DNA from: Photobacterium sp. CCB-ST2H9
Lineage (GTDB): Bacteria > Pseudomonadota > Gammaproteobacteria > Enterobacterales > Vibrionaceae
DNA length: 64,000 nt
Direction: 5' to 3'
NCBI RefSeq assembly: GCF_023151555.2
Contig: NZ_CP100425.1
Location: 1,116,001-1,180,000, forward strand
Shown here: positions 59,985-64,000 of the stretch, one piece after another
How positions within the stretch are numbered: the first letter of the stretch is position 1
How the letters are laid out: every line of letters starts with the position of its first letter
The notes under the pieces: generated by a model
What the model was told of the DNA's origin: nothing
The model's database searches: none
What the model saw: only the letters and a program-made list of their open reading frames with translations
Made by a program: the position numbers and the translations under genes

Positions 59985-60293
59985 ATGTCCCGCATGACTA
60001 TTGAAGCATTGCATCAGTTTCAGAATCTGGTGATCACTCAGCCGAACTGCCCTTACTGTGTGAGAGCGAAAGCGATCCTTGACGGACGTGGAACAGACTA
60101 CACGACACTGGTGCTGGGTCAGGATCTGGAAAAGACCGAGATGGTTGCTTTTATTGAGCAGGTGGCAAACACCACCGTGCGGACCGTGCCGCAAATAATC
60201 CTGGATGGCAGATATATCGGGGGGCATGATGATCTGGTCGCGTTTCTGGAGCGACAGGTTGATCACGACGCGCTCAGTGATTTCGAATTGTGA
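59985..60293 (+). CDS. Glutaredoxin
   Basis: 102 residues from the ATG at 59985 (a second ATG at 59994 is possible). The dithiol active site is CPYC (in QPNCPYCVRAKAIL). The glutathione-binding TVPQIILDGRYIGGHDDLVAFL with the cis-proline follows. It reduces protein disulfides or mixed disulfides with glutathione in the cytosol. It lies 89 bases after the radical SAM gene and before a terminator; whether it belongs to that pathway is open. Confidence 0.88.
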   Translation: MSRMTIEALHQFQNLVITQPNCPYCVRAKAILDGRGTDYTTLVLGQDLEKTEMVAFIEQVANTTVRTVPQIILDGRYIGGHDDLVAFLERQVDHDALSDFEL

Positions 60294-60295
60294 TG

Positions 60296-60325
60296 AAAAA
60301 GGCTCCCGTCGGGGGCCTTTTTCTT
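60296..60325 (+). terminator. Terminator after the glutaredoxin gene
   Basis: AAAAAGGC / GCCTTTTT with inner CCC/GGG pairing and a short loop, followed by CTTTATT, three bases after the stop codon. Confidence 0.88.
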
Positions 60326-60359
60326 TATTGATGTTTTTTTCAGTAAGGAGACGGATGAG

Positions 60360-60812
60360 ATGAGCTTTCATGTAAGAGTTATCTGGCAAGGCAACAGTCA
60401 GCCCGGAGAAGCATTCAGCCGGGATCATCAGATTCACTTTGGCAGCGGCCAGCAGGTTCAGGGATCATCTGCACCGGAATATCAGGGCAGTGCCGATAAA
60501 ATTAATCCGGAAGAAAGCCTGATGTCGTCGCTGTCTTCCTGTCATATGCTGACGTTTCTGGCGATCGCGCATCTCAAGCGTCTGCCGGTTGCCAGTTATC
60601 AGGACAGCGTGACCGCAGAACTGGGGCAAAACGAGGCTGGTAAAACCAAAGTGGCTGTGATTGATCTGAACCCGCAGATCACCTTCGCGGAAGGGATTGA
60701 CGTCTCCCCTGAAGTCCTGGACAAAATGCATCAGAAAGCGCACGCGAATTGTTTTATTGCGAACAGCTTGAATGTGACTGTTCGATTGCATGGAAAGGAG
60801 TTCGAGCATTGA
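60360..60812 (+). CDS. OsmC-family protein
   Basis: 150 residues, AAGGAG upstream. The OsmC/Ohr fold is indicated by INPEESLMSSLSSCHMLTFL, carrying the first redox Cys, and KAHANCFIANSLNVTVRL, carrying the second Cys. These two cysteines reduce organic hydroperoxides in OsmC/Ohr proteins. The sequence belongs to the general OsmC-like (YhfA-related) group rather than Ohr proper. The stop overlaps the TTG start of the YiiM-like gene, so the two are translationally coupled. Confidence 0.85.
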   Translation: MSFHVRVIWQGNSQPGEAFSRDHQIHFGSGQQVQGSSAPEYQGSADKINPEESLMSSLSSCHMLTFLAIAHLKRLPVASYQDSVTAELGQNEAGKTKVAVIDLNPQITFAEGIDVSPEVLDKMHQKAHANCFIANSLNVTVRLHGKEFEH

Positions 60813-61498
60813 TCAAAGCAGAGACAAGCATATCGCTCACCGGCCTGTATACAGGAACAGTGACACAGAATTACGGTATCACCACAGCGATGGCCAAGCA
60901 GCCGGTGACCGGCCGGATGTATTTGTCGGAGACCGGACTGGAAGGTGATGAATGCGCCGAGCCGAAATTTCACGGTGGTACGGAAAGGGCGCTGCATCAG
61001 TATCCGCTCGAGCATTATGCTTTCTGGCAGCAGAAGTATCCTGAGCGCGAATGGGTGTCGTCGGGGATGGGCGAAAATATCAGTACGCTGGGGATGACGG
61101 AAGACAATGTCCGCATCGGCGACCGGTATCGCTGGGGTGAAGCCATCATCGAAATCAGTCAGCCGCGTTCGCCTTGTTTTAAACTGAACTGTCGCTGGGA
61201 TTTACAGGGCTTTTCAGAAACCATGCAGACCACTGGCCGTTGTGGCTGGCTGTATCGTGTGATTCAGCCCGGTTTTATCCGTGCGGCAGCACCTTTGGTC
61301 CTGATTCAGGCCGGGGATGAGCGCTTTACCGTCAAACGGGTGCTGGACTGGTATTTCAACGATCCGATGAATCCGGATAAGTTACGTCTGCTGCAGACGT
61401 GTGAAGCCCTGTCGAAGAGCTGGCAGAGCACTATCGCCAAGCGACTGGAAACAGGTGAGCTCGAAAACTGGCATTTCCGCCTGAACGGGAAAGCCTGA
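60809..61498 (+). CDS. yiiM: MOSC-domain protein, YiiM-like
   Basis: 229 residues from a TTG at 60809 (TTGA overlap with the OsmC stop, AAAGGAG upstream); earlier in-frame starts lie inside the OsmC gene. It follows E. coli YiiM over its length: LTGLYTGTVTQ, GLEGDECAEPKFHGGTERALHQYPLEHY, MGENISTLGMTEDNVRIGDRYRWGEAIIEISQPRSPCFKLN (with the molybdenum-ligand Cys), and a C-terminal LSKSWQSTIAKR. YiiM is a molybdenum-cofactor enzyme that reduces N-hydroxylated compounds. The window also encodes MobB far away. Confidence 0.92.
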   Translation: MIKAETSISLTGLYTGTVTQNYGITTAMAKQPVTGRMYLSETGLEGDECAEPKFHGGTERALHQYPLEHYAFWQQKYPEREWVSSGMGENISTLGMTEDNVRIGDRYRWGEAIIEISQPRSPCFKLNCRWDLQGFSETMQTTGRCGWLYRVIQPGFIRAAAPLVLIQAGDERFTVKRVLDWYFNDPMNPDKLRLLQTCEALSKSWQSTIAKRLETGELENWHFRLNGKA

Positions 61499-61505
61499 AA
61501 AACAA

Positions 61506-61530
61506 AACGGGCCGAATGACGGCCCGTTGA
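61506..61530. terminator. Terminator between yiiM and the small membrane-protein gene
   Basis: AACGGGCCG / CGGCCCGTT with loop AATGA gives a nine-pair stem, followed by GATT. It lies between convergent genes. Confidence 0.78.
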
Positions 61531-61554
61531 TTCTGTGATGTTTGTGAAGCTGAC

Positions 61555-61755
61555 TCAGGTCAGCGCATAGCCAATCAGACCGGCGATCGCCAGGCAGGCA
61601 CCACCGAACACGCCAAATTCAATGCGCTTTTCAACGACGCATTCAACGTCTTCTTTTCTGACAGTCAGCATACTGAAAATGCAACCACCGGCCAGCGCTA
61701 CGGCTAATACGCCCAGGCTGAACAGGATAGCCGAAACAAAATCCATCAATTCCAT
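61555..61755 (-). CDS. Small two-span membrane protein (66 aa)
   Basis: 66 residues with AGAGGATTGAT before the ATG. Two hydrophobic helices: residues 5-30 (DFVSAILFSLGVLAVALAGGCIFSML) and 47-65 (FGVFGGACLAIAGLIGYAL), joined by a charged loop (VRKEDVECVVEKRIEF). No family recognised. Codon pattern and ribosome site support a real gene. Confidence 0.62.
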   Translation of the reverse strand: MELMDFVSAILFSLGVLAVALAGGCIFSMLTVRKEDVECVVEKRIEFGVFGGACLAIAGLIGYALT

Positions 61756-61928
61756 ATCAATCCTCTTTTGGACTTACCCAATCAATTTGCTTGTTGCGTG
61801 CTTATTGGTGAATGGGTCTGTCCGGGGGAATGGACAGACCTGCACGTCTCGAATGCGGGGCGAATCATACACCGATTGGCGGGCGCTGTAATCCCGGAGG
61901 TGTAATCAAAAATGACGGGCGAATGGGG

Positions 61929-62579
61929 TCAGGCAAAGGCCAGCCTTGCCGCAAAAGCGATCAGGACCACACCCAGAGACCGTTCAATCAGATGCATTTG
62001 CCGTTGGAACCAGAACCGGGCTTTTTCAGCGGAAAACACCACGCTGACCCCCATGAACCAGATCGCATTGACGGAACACATCCAGGCGCCATAGAACATC
62101 TGTACGGCGATGGGGGTATCGATGCTGACCACATTGGTCATGACCGCCAGGAAAAACAGGGTGGCTTTCGGGTTGGTGGCATTGGTGAGAAAACCAATGC
62201 TGAAAGCCCGTTTCAGCGACTGTGTCTCCGCCGGGGTATCCGGATTGTTCGCTGCATCTGTTGCCGGTCCGTTGTCTTTGGCCGGTTTGCTGCGGCAGAG
62301 CTGAACACCCAGATAAACCAGATAAATTGCCCCGAGCACTTTGGCTGCGATAAGCAGCCACTCGGAGGTGTGCATGAGTGCGCTCACGCCCAGCAGGGTA
62401 TACAGGACATGAATGCCCAGCCCGCAGCCGATGCCCAGTGCGGTCATCACACCATGGCTGCGGCCAAATTTCAGGCTCTGTCTGACCGTCACCACAAAAT
62501 CAGGTCCCGGTGCCACGACGGCCATAAAATGGATCAGGGCCAGAGAAAGAAATTCCGGCCAGTATTCATTGATCATCAT
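61929..62579 (-). CDS. LysE-family exporter paired with AlaX
   Basis: 216 residues with about six helices; AAGGATGTGA precedes the ATG. HFMAVVAPGPDFVVTVRQSL carries the family's PGPD motif; GFLTNATNPKATLFFLAVM is the second conserved block. A longer hydrophilic loop (CRSKPAKDNGPATDAANNPDTPAETQS) separates helices 3 and 4. It is probably an amino-acid exporter. It begins 16 bases after the AlaX stop, so they form an operon. A LysR regulator is divergent from the pair, which suggests control by an amino acid. Confidence 0.85.
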   Translation of the reverse strand: MMINEYWPEFLSLALIHFMAVVAPGPDFVVTVRQSLKFGRSHGVMTALGIGCGLGIHVLYTLLGVSALMHTSEWLLIAAKVLGAIYLVYLGVQLCRSKPAKDNGPATDAANNPDTPAETQSLKRAFSIGFLTNATNPKATLFFLAVMTNVVSIDTPIAVQMFYGAWMCSVNAIWFMGVSVVFSAEKARFWFQRQMHLIERSLGVVLIAFAARLAFA

Positions 62580-62595
62580 TCACATCCTTATTGAA

Positions 62596-63264
62596 TCAGG
62601 CCGCCACTGGAATGTGGTAGCGCACCTGGAGGTTCCCTTGCTGGAACTGGGTGGAAATCCGGATATCAGCAGGCAATTCACTGGTATTGCTGATATGTGT
62701 GCCCAGGCAGGGCAAAGTGGTCAGTTCGCCGAATCCGACCCGGCGTGTTCCTGTCTGATCCGTACTGATCTGAACCGGAAGTCCGGCAGCGATCAATCGG
62801 CCCAGGTGCTGCGCAATGGTCTGTTCATCCAGCTCCACGACATGTGCCTGTGGCGCGAACTCAACATGACAGGTCTCGGGCCAGTGATTCGCTCGGACCG
62901 GTTGCCAGCCATTTTGCAGACCAATGTTACCGATCAGATGTCCCAGGCTGTGCAGGCAACTGTGTAATTGCCGGGCTTCCTTATCCAGAGCCATGGTTGT
63001 CATGCCGGTAGGCAGGGCATGATCAAGGATATGCTGAATCTCGTTGCCCACTTTGCGGGTGTGCAGAACCTGTGCCCGTTCACCACAATGCGTGATGATC
63101 CGGCCGGTATCTCCGGGCTGCCCTTCATCTTGCGGATGAAAGACGGTTTTGTCCAACACGGCGATCCATTGCCCATCTTCCTGAAAACAGGCAAGAAGCT
63201 CGGCCTCACAGTAGAGCTGATTGGTGCTGAGATATAACGCTTGTGTTGCCATCGAAGATGCCAT
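62596..63264 (-). CDS. AlaX-type alanyl-tRNA trans-editing protein
   Basis: 222 residues from the ATG at 63264 (GGAAAG upstream); a more upstream start at 63330 is possible. It matches the editing domain of alanyl-tRNA synthetase: the early glycine-rich part FHPQDEGQPGDTG, the zinc motif HSCLHSLGH, and the second half of the zinc site, LPCLGTHISNT. It would remove serine or glycine wrongly attached to tRNA-Ala in the cytosol. Coupled with a LysE exporter, it could protect against excess of a non-cognate amino acid. Confidence 0.85.
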   Translation of the reverse strand: MASSMATQALYLSTNQLYCEAELLACFQEDGQWIAVLDKTVFHPQDEGQPGDTGRIITHCGERAQVLHTRKVGNEIQHILDHALPTGMTTMALDKEARQLHSCLHSLGHLIGNIGLQNGWQPVRANHWPETCHVEFAPQAHVVELDEQTIAQHLGRLIAAGLPVQISTDQTGTRRVGFGELTTLPCLGTHISNTSELPADIRISTQFQQGNLQVRYHIPVAA

Positions 63265-63387
63265 GAACGCTTTCCGTGAATTGCTGGAATTGTTGTGATA
63301 GGCAGCATTGTAATCATCCGGACTGTGCATGATAATCCATCATCAATTCAAATAACTTTTGCGTATAACGCACGAATCAGAGGCAGC

Positions 63388-64000
63388 ATGAGCAGCAACA
63401 AACACATTGGTCTGATGCAGGATATGGCAATTTTTGTCTCTGTGGTGAAAACCGGCAGCTTTTCAGAATCGGCAAGATTGCTGGGCGTCTCACCTTCTGC
63501 CGTCAGCCGGACCATCAAACAGCTGGAGCAGCAGCTTGGCGTTTGCCTGTTACAGCGTACGACCCGGAAACTGCGGCTGAGTGAAACGGGCAGAACGGTG
63601 TATGAACGCTGTCTTCAACTGGACGAGGCAGCCAGAGAAGTGGTGTCGCTCTGTGAAAGTCAGGACAGCTCTGCCCGGGGTGTCGTGAAGGTTGCAGCTC
63701 CGAAAGCAGTGGCGCATTCTCTGATTCATCCCTACGTTGCTGAATTTCTGCGGCTGTATCCGGATATTGATGTGCACCTGGTGCTGGACGATCAGGCGCT
63801 GGATCTGATTGAACAGGAAATTGATATTTTGTTCCGGATCACCCGTCAGCCGCCGCAGGGGCTGATCGGACGCAGTATGATGCCGATTGTGCACGTGCTC
63901 TGCGCATCTCCGGAGTATCTGGAGCGCAGGGGGATGCCCGTTCATCCGAAAGAATTAACCGGCCACAGCTGTATTTCTTTGGGAGAGAATGAAACGGATT
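63388..64000 (+). CDS. LysR-family transcriptional regulator (cut by window end)
   Basis: The first 204 codons are present, and the gene runs off the window. The helix-turn-helix is MAIFVSVVKTGSFSESARLLGVSPSAVSRTIKQLEQQLGV (about residues 14-53), followed by LLQRTTRKLRLSETG. The start of the effector domain reads GVVKVAAPKAVAHSLIHPYVAEFLRLYPDIDVHL. The ATG at 63388 has AGAGGCAGC upstream. It is divergent from the AlaX-LysE pair, with 123 bases between starts, so it is likely to regulate that pair and itself. Confidence 0.9.
   Translation, partial: MSSNKHIGLMQDMAIFVSVVKTGSFSESARLLGVSPSAVSRTIKQLEQQLGVCLLQRTTRKLRLSETGRTVYERCLQLDEAAREVVSLCESQDSSARGVVKVAAPKAVAHSLIHPYVAEFLRLYPDIDVHLVLDDQALDLIEQEIDILFRITRQPPQGLIGRSMMPIVHVLCASPEYLERRGMPVHPKELTGHSCISLGENETD

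Overview
The window reads as a chromosomal segment of a marine gammaproteobacterium of the family Vibrionaceae (Photobacterium/Vibrio/Grimontia-like). Evidence: a DUF1887 CARF nuclease that, from memory, closely resembles V. cholerae VC1899; vibrio-type udp, treR-treB-treC, zntA, helD/yccS and mgsA genes; and many small accessory genes typical of that family. Assignment below family level is inference. No rRNA, tRNA or CRISPR array was seen.

Layout. (1) 1-3525: the right-hand end of a prophage. It has overlapping small genes for single-span membrane proteins, a repeat-containing spike-like protein, a collar/fibre-like protein, a membrane-anchored lysozyme-like protein, a three-helix holin-like protein and two tiny genes, one of them very basic. 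No tail genes are visible, so a tailless, membrane-containing phage is possible. (2) 3571-5270: a markedly AT-rich two-gene cassette, soluble protein plus four-span membrane protein, with the architecture of RexA/RexB-type exclusion systems. (3) 5455-8173: zntA behind a textbook ZntR/MerR-type operator. (4) 8252-25524: mostly core genes: an MFS transporter, udp, a CARF-nuclease without CRISPR, the trehalose regulon with two operator copies, a LysE-type exporter, yccS, helD, a quinone-oxidoreductase-like enzyme, mgsA, a TPR membrane protein and an S4 RNA-binding protein. (5) 25698-39596: a patchwork of small genes: mobB, macrodomain, DEDDh exonuclease, EEP nuclease/phosphatase, AlkB, Nudix, YjdF, NIPSNAP, several GNATs, an NTF2-like protein, an esterase and two related small secreted proteins.

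(6) 39865-57194 is the most unusual part. It holds a DUF6916-like protein, three paralogous tail-collar (MdpB-like) proteins, a secreted degenerate subtilase, a GNAT, a divergent gene fusing an Asp/Asn beta-hydroxylase-like domain to a sulfotransferase, a TIGR03032-like protein, and a 3,624-residue surface protein. That protein carries twelve near-identical 98-residue Ig-like repeats plus a hybrid thirteenth, many cadherin/tandem-95-like modules, a GlyGly-CTERM-like segment, a second internal signal peptide and a C-terminal outer-membrane beta-barrel. I read this as a candidate locus that builds and chemically modifies a very large surface fibre; this is a hypothesis.

(7) 57265-64000: the complete AmmeMemoRadiSam trio (AMMECR1 and Memo on the minus strand, the radical SAM enzyme divergent), a glutaredoxin, an OsmC and YiiM-like MOSC pair, a small membrane protein, an AlaX-LysE pair with a divergent LysR regulator, which is cut by the window edge.
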